Below, piece after piece: positions 1 through 18,562 of a stretch of DNA of 64,000 bases. How positions within the stretch are numbered: the first letter of the stretch is position 1; every line of letters starts with the position of its first letter. The stretch lies in NCBI RefSeq assembly GCF_029227915.1, contig NC_079875.1:7685001-7749000 (forward strand), in the 5' to 3' direction. The stretch is from Hydractinia symbiolongicarpus (Eukaryota > Cnidaria > Hydrozoa > Anthoathecata > Hydractiniidae). Both the position numbers and the translations under genes were made by a program. Under the pieces are notes generated by a model. It made no database searches, was not told the DNA's origin, and saw only the letters and a program-made list of their open reading frames with translations.

Positions 1-2174
1 AAAATGCACAGAGTTAAATAAGCAAAAATTTTTGTCAGATCTGTTAAAGAGGAGCATAATTTCCCATGTTACCTTTGACTTAAAATGAATAATAACGCCA
101 TTTTCGCTTTCTTTCTCCTGCCTTCCTTCGTCCTCCAATAGGTCTAGTAGCTCAAAAATTGAGGTAATTGCTCCAACTAGCTTACCTGCAATACATGCCA
201 ATTGTGGATCAGTAGAAGCCTTTAACTGGGCTGACAACACTACAAATCGTGCTGGAGTGGGGGATTGGAACCCCGCAACCTTGTGTTCAAATTTCAATTA
301 AGAAACCTTTCAACCTATCAATTTCCAGGCAATTGCTTACCAACTCAAATAGGTCGGAGCTTTAACTTTAAAAAATTTTCCCCGGAGTACCCACCCCCTG
401 CTTTTTTGACCCCCCTTCCTCTACAATTAAGCACAAAGAGTAGTATATAAAGTAACTGGAAGTAACTGTTAGGCCAATAATGTAATGAAGCAACGCATAC
501 ACATTTTTTAAACATTTTGATTTTCATTTTGAGAACTTTAGCGACGGTGCAAAGGCTTTTCTTAAATGAACGTTAAAAATTGTTACCTTAAAAATATTTT
601 TTATTTGGGTCACAACAGGCACACTTTTTGCAAGATAATTTTTAATCTAAGAAGGAAGAACACGCATCATACAAAGCTTTGAAAGTTCTTAACTTGTTCA
701 AAACTCTTGATCAATTAAAGGCTTATCTTCTTCTATGCTTTTTTTTGATAAAAAAACTATGTGGTATACTCTAGTCATAGTGTAAAGCTGTTTCATCCTC
801 ATCCATTTATTTTGCATCGACTGGTTTACGTGTTCCTCCCATCAATTTTTAGATCCCATCGTCCTGCAATAATGGACAGATATAATGAAATTTCATAACA
901 AGTGGTCACATTGGTTGTTTCTATATTAGAGTCGCGTATTTTAAACTTGCCAAAGTGCACAACGGACTAGGATTTAGGATCTTAATTATTTCGCTAGATC
1001 CATACTCTTGAAACATGCTAATTATTGGTGACGTGAGGACGACCATTATTCCTGAATTTCTGGGCCTTTATGGGCACCAACGATGATCATTTTTTTATTG
1101 TGCAGGCGTGCTAAAAAATGCCAGTAGCAAATTTTAAAAGCTCTCTATCTGACCTGCGTGGGTGCAAAGTTCCTGGTATTGCCAGCTGCAGAGTATTGGC
1201 CATTGGATCTTTTTGGCCGTGTTTGAAAAAGGACGAAAAAATGCCCTTGTATCATTTATTTTTGTTAGCATTTTAGTTACATTCTGATGTTTTATTTTCA
1301 GCACCCTTTTAGTAAAAACATTTGTGTGTGATGCACAAAATGAGAAACTGAATTATTCCAATTAAACATTTAAGCAAAGGGAAATGAACTTAAATGTTCT
1401 GAATATAACTAAACAACACTTAACAAATCATAAAAAATCTTTGCAGTCAATTGTCATTAAATTAAACCATCTATAAATGATCATCCATCCCCTATTAAAC
1501 ACTGTACTCCCAACCTACGCAGATTCTAATAGCGTTTCATATTAAAAACCAAAAAGTGGAAGTAAAAGAAGATTAAATTAAAATCAAATTGATAAGAAAG
1601 AAAAGTAAATAAAAAATAAATAATAAATCGTCTAATTAAAAGTAAAATATATTAAATTAAAAAATTAAGAAAAAGAAAATAAGGTTAGAAGCGAATAGAA
1701 AGCAAAAGTGAAATAAGTATATACAAAAAAGAAAAAATATATGATAAACATTAAAAGTCACTTCTCAGCCCTACCAAGAGTTTTTAACAAATTATATAAA
1801 AATCAAAACCGCACCCAAAAATCGATGTGATGAAACATTTGTCCCTATGTCATTTTTTATTGCGGCATGTTGCTTTTTATGAAGCACAATATCTCTAAGA
1901 TCATAGGTACTAGCTAACTTATTGAGAAAAAATTTCAAAGTAAACTATTGACAGTTCTACTGTGACTCTAGCAAATCTCCCCCTTAACGTGAAGAAACAT
2001 CTAAGGTGAGCCTAAAATTATATTTCTTATAAAAAAATTATAAGTGTTTTAGGATACCCTGAGTATAGAATGTAGTTTCCCTTTTTAGCATTTGATTTAT
2101 TCGCCTGAGTTAATAACCAGTCAGAAAATCAAATTTTTTATCTGATTGGGAATTTGATCCTTAACTATCTGAAA
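1..2174. other. AT-rich flank without a recognised gene
   Basis: No open frame here looks like a protein I recognise; the short frames near 265-527 are low-complexity and overlap on both strands. The stretch 1550-1750 is almost pure A/T/G with many AAAT and AAGA words. At 2096-2101 the minus strand reads AATAAA, about 75 bases beyond the stop of the coiled-coil gene, so the right end of this stretch is probably that gene's 3' UTR. Confidence 0.5.
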
Positions 2175-3619
2175 TCATAGAGGGTTAAAAAACGTAACTG
2201 AACTTACGGGTGAGCTAGGCCACAATTCCTCCATAATTACTGGCTGTTGCTTTGTGAAAACAAAATTAAAATTCTTCTCTCTATTTAAAAGCTCCAATCG
2301 ATAAATCTGCAATTCCTTTTTCAGTCGCGATATTTCATCGTCTCTCTAATAATTTAATTAATAATTTGATACAAAATGATAGATTTACAAAGGGTAAATA
2401 TCAGGGACCGTCGACAAATAATGGCAAAATGGTCATTAGGTCTCCTTTAACATGTCAAGTTTTTCCATGAAGTTTCATCATGTTAAGGGGCATAAATAAT
2501 ACTTATATACAAACATGTCTTCTATTGCCATCTAGATTTCATTCATATTGGCACAGCACACAAAACGCTTTGAAAGATTTCATGTATTGCTTTTGGAATA
2601 GGAGCAGAGGGTGTAAACATTTTCGTCCCTAGACCTTTAATTTATGTGCATCTATTTATTTTATTTATTGAATAAAGGAAAGAATGAATTTTTTTTGCTT
2701 TTTAATCTTTTTATAATTTCCATGTAGTACCTGGTCCTGTATGTAAATTTTCATGACCCCCTGACCCCATTTTGGCGTTACGAGTGACAAAACCTATTTC
2801 TCGACAGCCTCTAAGCCACTTTAAGTAGTGAGGCTTCCCCTCAAATTGTCAAAAAAATGTATATATTGTTCTTACTCCCTTTAAAATTGATTCATTTATG
2901 GCAGAGAATTTTGTTTGTCTTAGTTGTTTTCGGATTTCAAGGTTTTCTGACTCTAGTCGTTTGTATTTTTTAAGGTACAACTTATTCTCATCTTGAATAT
3001 TTTTAATGCGAACTTTATTATAATCAATTTCTTGATCTAGGGTTTGAAGCTTTGTTTTCACTCTTGTGAGTTCTTTCTGAGATTCTTTTTCTATGTTATT
3101 CTTTACCTTTAGTTCAGTTTTCAATAATTTAACTTGTTCCTCATACTGATGAATATCTGTCTCATTACTGTTTTTAAGTTCATCTTCTGATTTCTCTGCT
3201 TCAAACTTACAGTTCTTTGCAGCTTCAATAGCTTTATTTAGCTGATTTAATGCTTGTTTTATAGCATCATTTTCAGAACCAGGTTGATCTAAAATTCCAT
3301 CATTTGTTTCCACTAATGTAAGAAGCTGTTCATTTTTTTGGAGAAGAAAGTTCACATTTTTTGTTGATTCTTTTCTATCACCAACTGTAACTTTTTCATT
3401 TTCAATCCACTTTCTTTTTTCTTTTAAAGACTCTCGAACTCTTTCTAAGTGTATGCTAAACTTTTTCTTTAGTATTTCTAAGTGCAGATCTGCATCACGT
3501 TTACCTTTCAAAAGTTTCTTAACTTGAATCGTTAATTCACATGCTTTTAACGATATTTTCTCAATTAGATCCGAAGAATAAGGGTCTTCTGCTTGGAATT
3601 TAGACACTTTACTTTCCAT
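2175..3619 (-). CDS. Coiled-coil protein, two coding exons
   Basis: Exon 1 is 3619-2876 and exon 2 is 2345-2175, both minus strand. The donor after 2876 reads GTAAGA, the acceptor ends at 2346, and the phase is 0 on both sides, giving about 304 residues. The product is rich in K, E, L and Q with long heptad-like stretches (about residues 30-90 and 150-260), typical of a structural, possibly centrosomal or ciliary, coiled coil; no catalytic domain is seen. Exon 2 ends with a recognisable-looking tail (ELLNREKNFNFVF), similar in style to the C-termini of some large ciliary coiled-coil proteins, but I cannot name the family. A strong GTAAGT donor lies within exon 2 near 2211, so an alternative isoform could splice on to a further exon not found here. 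The gene is head to head with HINT. An AATAAA lies downstream at 2096-2101. Confidence 0.75.
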
Positions 3620-3933
3620 TTATATTTGGTAAAATAGAAAATAAACAGTTGGAGTTTTTAAATTGTTGGCAAAGCAGTTTGTCATGGCCTGTGTTTGTTA
3701 TTTAGTTTCTATCGGTACCATTTTGAAATGTTTTTCGCTTTTCATTAGGCCTGGGAACAAGGTGTGCCATACCTAAATCCAAGAATTTTGACTTTGTTAC
3801 TCGATCTAAATACAGAAGACCAAAACTCAAGTAGGCCATCACGCACGAACTCAGTTCCGTTTTGCAAAACAGTGTTGGTGTATATTTTGTATAGGTAACA
3901 AACTTGGTGTGTTGCTTTACTTTGGCCTGGGAG
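3620..3933. promoter_or_regulatory. Shared upstream region of two divergent genes
   Basis: Only 314 bases separate the start codon of the minus-strand coiled-coil gene (3619) from the plus-strand HINT start (3934), so both promoters and 5' UTRs must lie here unless non-coding exons exist upstream. No clear TATA box is visible. A bidirectional promoter is inferred from spacing alone. Confidence 0.45.
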
Positions 3934-11580
<7,647 letters not shown>

Positions 11581-11616
11581 TATAGGGATATGACATTGTG
11601 TATATTTTATAGCATT

Positions 11617-11622
11617 AATAAA
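11617..11622 (+). terminator. HINT poly(A) signal
   Basis: AATAAA 37 bases after the HINT stop codon; the expected cleavage site would fall a few bases to 30 bases downstream. Confidence 0.7.
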
Positions 11623-11640
11623 CTGATCATTATATTATTA

Positions 11641-11900
11641 TTGACCGCACGAGGTCGGTCCGTCATTAGTCGGTTAGTACGCGATATTTCCCCCGATATT
11701 ATTCCGTTTTTTGTATAGAGTTGAATTTTGGTGCCCGGCTTCGGTGCCATTTTGTCTATTGTTTTCGCGAAATTGAGCTCATATTAATCATATGCACGGA
11801 TACGTGATGAGATTAAAAGATCTCAGTTCAAGAGAAAAAAGGGTTGTTTAGTATACATGCTATATATTATGTAACAAAATATATATTATAGTATGTACTA
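11641..11900. other. Intergenic segment with GC-rich palindromic start
   Basis: GACCGCACGAGGTCGGTC near 11643 forms a small stem, followed by CGATATTTCCCCCGATAT. The rest is AT-rich. I do not recognise the element. Confidence 0.35.
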
Positions 11901-12186
11901 TCTCTTTAATAATAGCCGTATTCCGTCTGTCTGTCTCTGTGAGGACCCCCCGCTGAGTTGGAAAGTGATGTTACGGAAACACGAATATCAAATGCCATAT
12001 CTTTTTATCCACTTTGTTGCGACGGGTAAATATAAAGGACAGTCTATATTATAATGCACGTATACGTCTGTCTGTCTGTCTGTCTGTCACGCAAAATGGT
12101 AGCTTAGCTGCGCAATAGCGAGAAGCACGCAATGCGGTATAAAAAGGACGGGCGAACCCGTGGATTTTCCACGGGCTAACGACTAG
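11901..12186 (+). mobile_element. Non-autonomous Helitron with two left ends
   Basis: The right end is textbook: an 8-bp stem (CCCGTGGA/TCCACGGG), then ten bases including GCTAACGA, then CTAG at 12183-12186 followed by T. Two left ends precede it. One starts TCTCTTTAATAATAGCCG at 11901 after an A; the other starts TCTATATTATAATGCACG at 12043 after a G. Both run into CGTATWCG(TCTG)n. The segment from 12043 is about 88% or more identical by eye to the separate copy at 45350-45489. Insertion between A and T, as Helitrons require, fits the outer left end only. No Rep/helicase coding sequence is present. Confidence 0.8.
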
Positions 12187-12193
12187 TATACTA

Positions 12194-12300
12194 AAATTTA
12201 TAATGATACTTTATAATATATCATATAGTATCTATATAGTATATACTATTTCATATATAGATACTATATATGAATGTATATATGCTATACTATACCTAAC
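12194..12300. repeat. AT-rich palindromic stretch
   Basis: Alternating TATAGTATC/GATACTATA words make a self-complementary region directly 3' of the Helitron. Confidence 0.5.
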
Positions 12301-12644
12301 AGTAAGTCGGGTACATTTCTTTTAGATTAACTCATCTCTGCCTGTTTCAAACAGTGGTTGTTTTATGTCTTGACTATAACTTACAGGGTAAAAAGGACAC
12401 CTAAATCCTGAGAGGAAAAGTTTTTAGATTCTGGACTCCCAGATTGGGTAAAAATGCATTTACCTCGGATTTACCTCGTGCTTATAAAAAACAGGTGTAA
12501 TGCTTTTTGGGGAATAGAAATAGAAAAAAATCAAGTCTGAGAATTATCAAAAAGTTAAGTCATGTACGTGTTGTATCGAGCATGTGTTCAATTTATTTTG
12601 CGACTTGGTAATAATACGTTCTTATAATTTCATAATGACAAAGG

Positions 12645-12770
12645 CAACCTTGTATCCATCGCCTGTTGTTTTTTTTATCCCGGAACGGCTATCATGTTCG
12701 TATCACCGTCCCGAGGGCTATCGCTGTCCCGAGGTCAGAAAAGATACAAAATGTCCTGGGGACGAGGCTG
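12645..12770. mobile_element. Short TIR element (CAACCTCG family), copy 1
   Basis: 126 bp. Left end CAACCTTGTATCC, right end TCCTGGGGACGAGGCTG, which is its approximate reverse complement. Flanks TGACAAAGG (12636-12644) and TGGCAAAGG (12771-12779) match at 8 of 9 positions, indicating a 9-bp target duplication. The 9-bp duplication points to a Mutator-like (MULE) MITE. Confidence 0.8.
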
Positions 12771-12779
12771 TGGCAAAGG

Positions 12780-13942
12780 ATATTTTGCGTCTTATCCATG
12801 CCATTATGTGATCATATCTATGCTCTTCTTATCCGTTATACTCTCTGCCAGATGTGCTGAATTATATTTTCTCAGCCCATCCCTCCTTTAATGGCATACA
12901 CAGGAGGAGTAAATGAGCCATGTTCGTTATTTAGAATTCGGTTGTTATATTTCTGTTTCTCTTTATGTTTCTTATACACTCGTTTAATAGGAACATATAC
13001 TTGAGATGGACAGGTACTATTTGTGAATCTAACATTAAAATAAGCCGATGATCCGGATAAGGTTTTTCTTTCGACCTTAGTTGAACTTTCTTTAGCAACT
13101 TTGCTTTTAAATCTCTCACGGTGTCGTGAATATTCCTATGTGAATAAAGCTTCTTTTCCACAATTGATGTAGAGTATTTCTCTGCACGGACATTGTGATG
13201 GTCAACACTTTATGTCCCAAATATATTGCTAACATTGTACACAACACTGGTAAAAAAAAACAAAAAACTTTTCATTCTCATTCATTCACTATAATATTTC
13301 GAACTTTATCAAAAGAAAATTAACAATTTAGGATGGTTTAAAGTTACATAAAATGAAACAAAAAATTTCATACTTAGGCAATATAGACGGTTGGCTTTTT
13401 AAAATGTTTTCTAACACGTCGGACCCAATCGTGGTGGGTGATCACACGCCACTAAAATATGTTGTTATTTCTATTTTAGCAGCCCAATCTCTGTTAATTC
13501 ACGTCTACTATTGAACAGAATTTCAGGCTTCCTACCCCTCCTAAAAATCCTAAAATCATAAAATTTTCCTACATAATCCAAAAATATCCTAAAATTTCCT
13601 GATTTTTTGGAAATACATTTTTAAAGAACAACTGTATATGAAACTCTATTTGTATAATGGATTTTTTTTGTGGAATATAAGTCGGAAATATTTTTATTCT
13701 GCATTAGTTATCCTATATTTCCAAATCTTCGTAGCAACAAAACATTGCGTATAAATTGAAAAGAGATTGTGTATAAAGAGTGTATGTATCTAACTTTTGT
13801 ATAATATTCTGAAGATGACTTTCGTAAAGTCGAAACATGTTAATAAAAATAAAATGTGTCCTAATTTGTATCCTATATTGCTATTACTTGTTAAGCATTT
13901 GAATCTTTCATCTGGAAATAGAAGATAAAAGGCAGTTTTTTT
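12780..13942. other. Intergenic, no gene recognised
   Basis: A minus-strand frame at 13161-12931 (76 codons) is basic and moderately coding-like but unrecognised. C-rich words (TCCTAAAATTTCC, CCTCCTAAAAATCC) cluster at 13530-13605. At 13811-13840 a short inverted repeat GACTTTCGTAAAGTC is followed by GAAACATGTT. Confidence 0.4.
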
Positions 13943-13945
13943 TAA

Positions 13946-14320
13946 CTGGCGCTGGTTGTCCTTCCTTATGGTCAGGGACAAGTTGAGCGTGGCTTTAACA
14001 CCAACAGCGATCTTGTAGATGTCAATATACAAGGTGAAACCCTTGTTGCTCTGTGCGCTGTCCATGATCACATGATCAGTGAAGATTTAAAACCACAAGA
14101 TGTGTATATTACCAATGGAGTTGAGATGCTCGGAAAAACTACTTCATATAAGTCTGATGAAGATCATTTATCATTTGAAGTTGAGAAAAATACATCTCTT
14201 GCTGATATCAAATCTACTATATCGAAATCGAATGCTTTGAATAGAGCTGCGGCTGAGAATCAGGAAATGATTGACAAGCTGTCCGCCAAAAAGAAAAGTG
14301 TAATTAAAATAAAAAGCTGA
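13946..14320 (+). pseudogene. C-terminal fragment of a transposase-like ORF
   Basis: An open frame runs from 13946 (in-frame stop at 13943) to the stop at 14318-14320, about 124 codons. It begins near ALVVLPYGQGQVERGFNTN and ends in a lysine-rich tail. The GQVERGF segment resembles the C-terminal LSHG-N-x-VERGF motif of an uncharacterised transposon-related protein family common in cnidarian and other invertebrate genomes; this likeness is from memory. An internal ATG lies at 14072. Nothing upstream continues the protein, so it is either a truncated element or the last exon of a gene whose other exons I cannot find. Confidence 0.4.
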
Positions 14321-16234
14321 CATTTAGATTTAGTCTTAATTTTTTGATCTTGTTTATATCTGTTTCGAGAGGACAACTGCAATAATGAGAACTGAAATCT
14401 GTTCATTTCCAATTTGATTTCTTTTACATCCTTATTCTCTTGTGCAACTGTTTTAATAAAGTGTTTCAAGATTTTTGAGAATTTGTTATTGTTGTTTTGC
14501 AGTCAGTTTGCTGGAAGATGTCATTTCATTTTCAATAGTGTTTTCTCTCTATCTTTACAGAAATATAACTTCAGAAAAAAAATCAATGTTTTATTCTCTC
14601 AGGTAGCAGGTAATTAGGAACAAAATTTTTATGTCCATACTCCACTGATTGAAAAAATCTACTAAAAAAACAGCTAAAATCCTCCCAAATTCTCCCAAAT
14701 ATCCTAAAAAGTTAGTTGCAAAATATGTGGGAACCTTAAATTTGAATGAAAAGGGATAGCGTTAAGACGGTCGAGGGAAACTTGAATTAAAAAAATAAAT
14801 TTAACATTTACGTTTGGTTAATACATGTTTTTTATAAGGATGACATTTATAAGCATCCTTAGGCTTAAATGTGGTAATTTTTTAAGTATAAGCTAAGCAT
14901 TATGTGAAGACTAAGAAAATGTTGTGAAGTATTTGGGTTTTTGTTACGTGAGCAGTTTTTTTTTTATTCTCCATGTTTGAGTTAACCATCATGCAGTAAC
15001 ATTTAAGTTGTAATTGTTGTTCAAAATTCAAATACAATATTTCTTTTTCTAATAAGCATATTTTAAACCTGATCATTTTCTAATAAATTTTTTTTCCATT
15101 ACACATAATCTAAAATATTTCGCCCTCTCATAAGCATCGTAAGCCTCTTGATATTTTAATTGCTTATAAACAAAAACGTATATCAGCATGCAGGATGAGT
15201 TTTCTTGTTACACCTACAGTCTATTATAAAAGAAGTGAACAATAAGATATACTCCTCATCCGGTGCAGTAGTTCGAAACTAAATTTATTTATTTATTAGT
15301 AACGGAATGATATCTCAACAAAGTGCAACGGTGCAACTATACAATTCACTTCATTACGGCAATAGGACGGTTATTTCATTTAAATGATGTACAATTGTGC
15401 AAGTCTATTACTCAGAATAAAACAGTTCCTATTTCTATCATCATCCACGTAATAGACATGTGACCATTACATTTCTTCGCGATTACGTCAGAATAGTAAG
15501 AAATAGTTTTTGGTTGTAACCACGACTTCCGATTCGCGATAAGGAAGTTACGTTGGATGATGTTAACACAATTATTTTTTATATTCTTTTATAAAAAACA
15601 ACAACTAGACCTGAGTCTTCTTTTCATGATCTTGTCTAGGTTCATTTAAACCTTAAACTTTTTGCCTAGTTTGCATTTATAAAAGAGTACAAGTTTCTTG
15701 GATGAAAATTCGACCGTCATAAAAGTAATTTTGACGTCATTAGGTTGCTCATGGGCAAAACGATGAAACTTTTAATACTGATTCGTTTTTATATATTTAA
15801 AAAAGTCGGCTATTTTTTTCGTTTTGACATTGAATTTGTTGGTCCATCAAAATTGAGTCGCTGGAAACTCGTTTCTTTCATAAAACCAGCGCATTCCTAA
15901 TCAATATAGTAGCCACAAAATCAAATTAAGTCCACCATTGAAAAAAAAATTCAATATGGCGGAGGAAAAGAGAACGAAGTGATAAAAACACGATTTTTAT
16001 GAATATATTTTTGGTTTTTGTAATATTTATGTCTGCAACAAATGAATTTTTCTTCAATATTTATGAAATTTTAACTTATGTGAGAATGGAAGGTAAGCCA
16101 TAAGAGACTGGAAACGAGACTAGCTAGAATCTTAAAGAAATAAGAAAAGTTAATTCTTGTTTTTTATTCCATAAAACTTAGATACATTAGAAATAGCCAG
16201 AAAGAATTTAATATTTTTGGTTGTTTGTGACGTC
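14321..16234. other. Intergenic, no gene recognised
   Basis: CTCCCAAATTCTCCCAAATATCC at 14675-14700 echoes the C-rich block at 13530-13605. The remainder is AT-rich with no coding frame I trust. Confidence 0.4.
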
Positions 16235-16243
16235 ACATACGCC

Positions 16244-16322
16244 CAACCTCGATTCCAGGGCCTGTAACGCTTTTTTGTTCATCCTTATACCAATAAAGGC
16301 TACAGGCCTTGGGGTCGAGTTG
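16244..16322. mobile_element. Short TIR element, copy 2 (perfect 9-bp duplication)
   Basis: 79 bp. Ends CAACCTCGATTCCAGGGCC and GGCCTTGGGGTCGAGTTG. The flanking ACATACGCC at 16235-16243 and 16323-16331 is identical on both sides, the clearest target duplication of the family. Confidence 0.9.
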
Positions 16323-16379
16323 ACATACGCCTTATTCTTAATTATAGAGAATCCAGCAATGTTATATAATATGGCATGT

Positions 16380-16648
16380 CAATTTCTCCATGAGTGGATC
16401 AAAAACAAAGTCAGCTTTTCGCCTTTCACCAATGCTGCGCTTATTTGCAAACGTCAGTTTGCGAGAGCGTGTGATTTTGATCAGTTTTACGTAAGTTTTA
16501 CGCCAGCTTGCGAGAGCCTGCGAGTTTTGCGTCAGTTCTTTGCGTCTGCATGAACATTTTGATATGTTATTGTAAAACATGCACTGAAGCAGAAAATAAA
16601 AAAAACAAAATGCTTATAAAAAAGCAAAATGCCCTGGGGACGAGGTTG
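16380..16648. mobile_element. Short TIR element, long copy 3
   Basis: 269 bp. The right end CCCTGGGGACGAGGTTG is intact; the left end CAATTTCTCC is decayed. Flanks TGGCATGT (16372-16379) and TGGCATCGT (16649-16657) differ by one missing base. The inside shares CACCAATGCTGCGCTTATT with copy 6, which supports the long form being the same family. Confidence 0.6.
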
Positions 16649-17108
16649 TGGCATCGTAGTCAGTTCCAGACAAAGTCAAACACGCGATGTTTACGTATAG
16701 TAGCTAAATATATTAACATATAAACAAATAATTACACTCCATGATTCATGAAAATATAAATATATAATATAAATCAACTAATATAATTTTCCAGGTAAAA
16801 CAAGACCTAAAGCTTATGTCGTAATCTTGCAGTTTAAGAAAAAAGGATTGGGTATCAGGATGTAATGACGTAACCTGACATCTTTATCTTTTTTCAAGTG
16901 ATGTTGGAATTAAAGTAAAGCTGTTTACTGATAAGCATTTAAAGAATTTCAATATGTTTGTGTTATTACTTCGTTGTGTTTACAATTGAGATATGATTCA
17001 CATGTCAACATATATGTAGTATATTAACATTTTCACCCTCCTCCTGGGAGGTTGAATTGCGTTAGAAATAGACAGCTTTAAGTTTTTTTTAGTCCTTTTA
17101 GGATGAAG

Positions 17109-17114
17109 TTTATT
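17109..17114 (-). terminator. Candidate poly(A) signal of the BH3-like gene
   Basis: AATAAA on the minus strand, about 97 bases downstream of the stop codon. Confidence 0.4.
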
Positions 17115-17210
17115 TTGTTTGTGTCCATATTTAACGGTTTATACCCAGTTTTCGGTTTTTTGTGCGATTTGTTACGTCATTTTTCGGTTTTTCCATTTTA
17201 CGGTCACATG

Positions 17211-17486
17211 TCACATATCGATTCTCCCTCTTTGCTTATTTTCGTCGCCTTGCACGTTGACATTTTGCGTGCTTCCTTGCTGACTTAAACGATCCACATC
17301 ATCACCGATAATGCGCAAGCAACGACCGATGTCTCTGATTTTTCGCAAAGATTCCGACGACAATGCTCGTCGAAACGAAGATTTTCGTCGTTTTGGTTGT
17401 TGACTGTTTTCGTTCGAATTACTAGGTGTCTCGTTTGGCGCGGTTTCAGATTTGCTTGATCTTTTAAAGAATTTGAATATACCCAT
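17211..17486 (-). CDS. Small protein with Bak-like BH3 motif
   Basis: A 91-codon frame from ATG at 17486 to the stop at 17211. Residues 30-45 are basic and Ser-rich. Residues 49-68 read KIRDIGRCLRIIGDDVDRLS, which fits the BH3 pattern L-x-x-x-G-D (L57, G61, D62) and is close to the BH3 of Bak/Bok-type Bcl-2 proteins. BH3 helices insert into the groove of anti-apoptotic Bcl-2 proteins at mitochondria. No BH1, BH2 or C-terminal membrane anchor follows, so if complete this would be a BH3-only protein; alternatively it is the first exon of a multidomain Bak-like gene. The minus strand reads AATAAA at 17114-17109, about 97 bases past the stop, supporting a complete short gene. No neighbouring gene is related. 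Confidence 0.55.
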   Translation of the reverse strand: MGIFKFFKRSSKSETAPNETPSNSNENSQQPKRRKSSFRRALSSESLRKIRDIGRCLRIIGDDVDRLSQQGSTQNVNVQGDENKQRGRIDM

Positions 17487-17896
17487 TCTAAAAAAAATTT
17501 TTTTACGTTAGCCAAAAAATATAATAAATGCTAAAGATATAATAATAAAGAGAAGAACTAAAACACGTTGTCTAGGAGAAGGCAAATGATTTTGTGGCGT
17601 GGTTACTTACTTATGTCGTGTGAATGTCTCTGTAACTTTTAATATATCATTTACTGTATATTTTTTAAAATCTTTATATATATCCCACAGTCAACTTTAC
17701 ATCGAAACTCTTCTATGTTTTCCCTCTGATTAGCATTGCATTGCGATTACACTGACAATTATACATAATATTTTCTATACAACAACGAGTATGACGTCAC
17801 ACTGATTCTACGAAGGAGAGCAAATGATTAGTTCTCCTCTAAATAAATTATGTTCTGTCAGCAATATGTTGTTGTATCATCATACGTGTTTTCTTC

Positions 17897-17962
17897 CAAC
17901 CTCGTTCCAAGGAATATTTGCCTTCTTGTTAAAAAAGGCAAAAATCCCTGGGAACGAGGGTG
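17897..17962. mobile_element. Short TIR element, copy 4
   Basis: 66 bp. Ends CAACCTCGTTCCAAGG and CCCTGGGAACGAGGGTG. Flanks GTTTTCTTC (17888-17896) and GTTCTCTTC (17963-17971) match 8 of 9. Confidence 0.85.
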
Positions 17963-18534
17963 GTTCTCTTCCTTGTTTGTTCTTATTTGGTTGCATGTAT
18001 CTACCACGCGTTTATGTACCGCTGTTTCTCATTGGGGATTTAACCATACTTGAATATGAATAGAATTAAAAACACATACAAAGAACCCTTAGCAAAGAGA
18101 TTGCGTGTTGTTCCATGGCACGATTAGGTGGTTCAATACTGAAATTTTTCATATTAGACATTTTTCACGCTGGAAAAGTTAAAAAGGACAGGACGATCGT
18201 CAGAATATCATAGGCGTACGTAGAAGAGGCCTGAGGATGAGGTTGGTCATTGCGCAAGAAAACAAGCGAAGGTAAAAATACATGGCGGGAAATTCCAATA
18301 ACAACATGTGAAAAAACAAGCGCGTTGTGGGTTTAACCAATATGGTAATACCCAGCTGATGGCATGCTAATAAAATTTCAAGAAATATACGTTGAATGTA
18401 GTTTCGCTGGCTACTGCGTTTTTATTGTATTCAGCAATCACAAAATAAATTTTAATTACGAAATTCTTGGAATTGTATTTGCATACGTTTACATCATGAT
18501 TTTATTTAGTATATATAGTCGAAAAGTTACAATA

Positions 18535-18553
18535 TGCCCTGGGAACGAGGTTG
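18535..18553. mobile_element. Short TIR element, right end only (copy 5)
   Basis: CCCTGGGAACGAGGTTG is the family's right terminus. No matching left end or duplication was found upstream. Confidence 0.5.
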
Positions 18554-18562
18554 TTTTTTACC

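Noticed and set aside
16221-16553. 110-codon plus-strand frame as a gene
   Set aside because: It spans copy 2 of the short TIR element and most of copy 3; composition follows the repeats, not a protein family.
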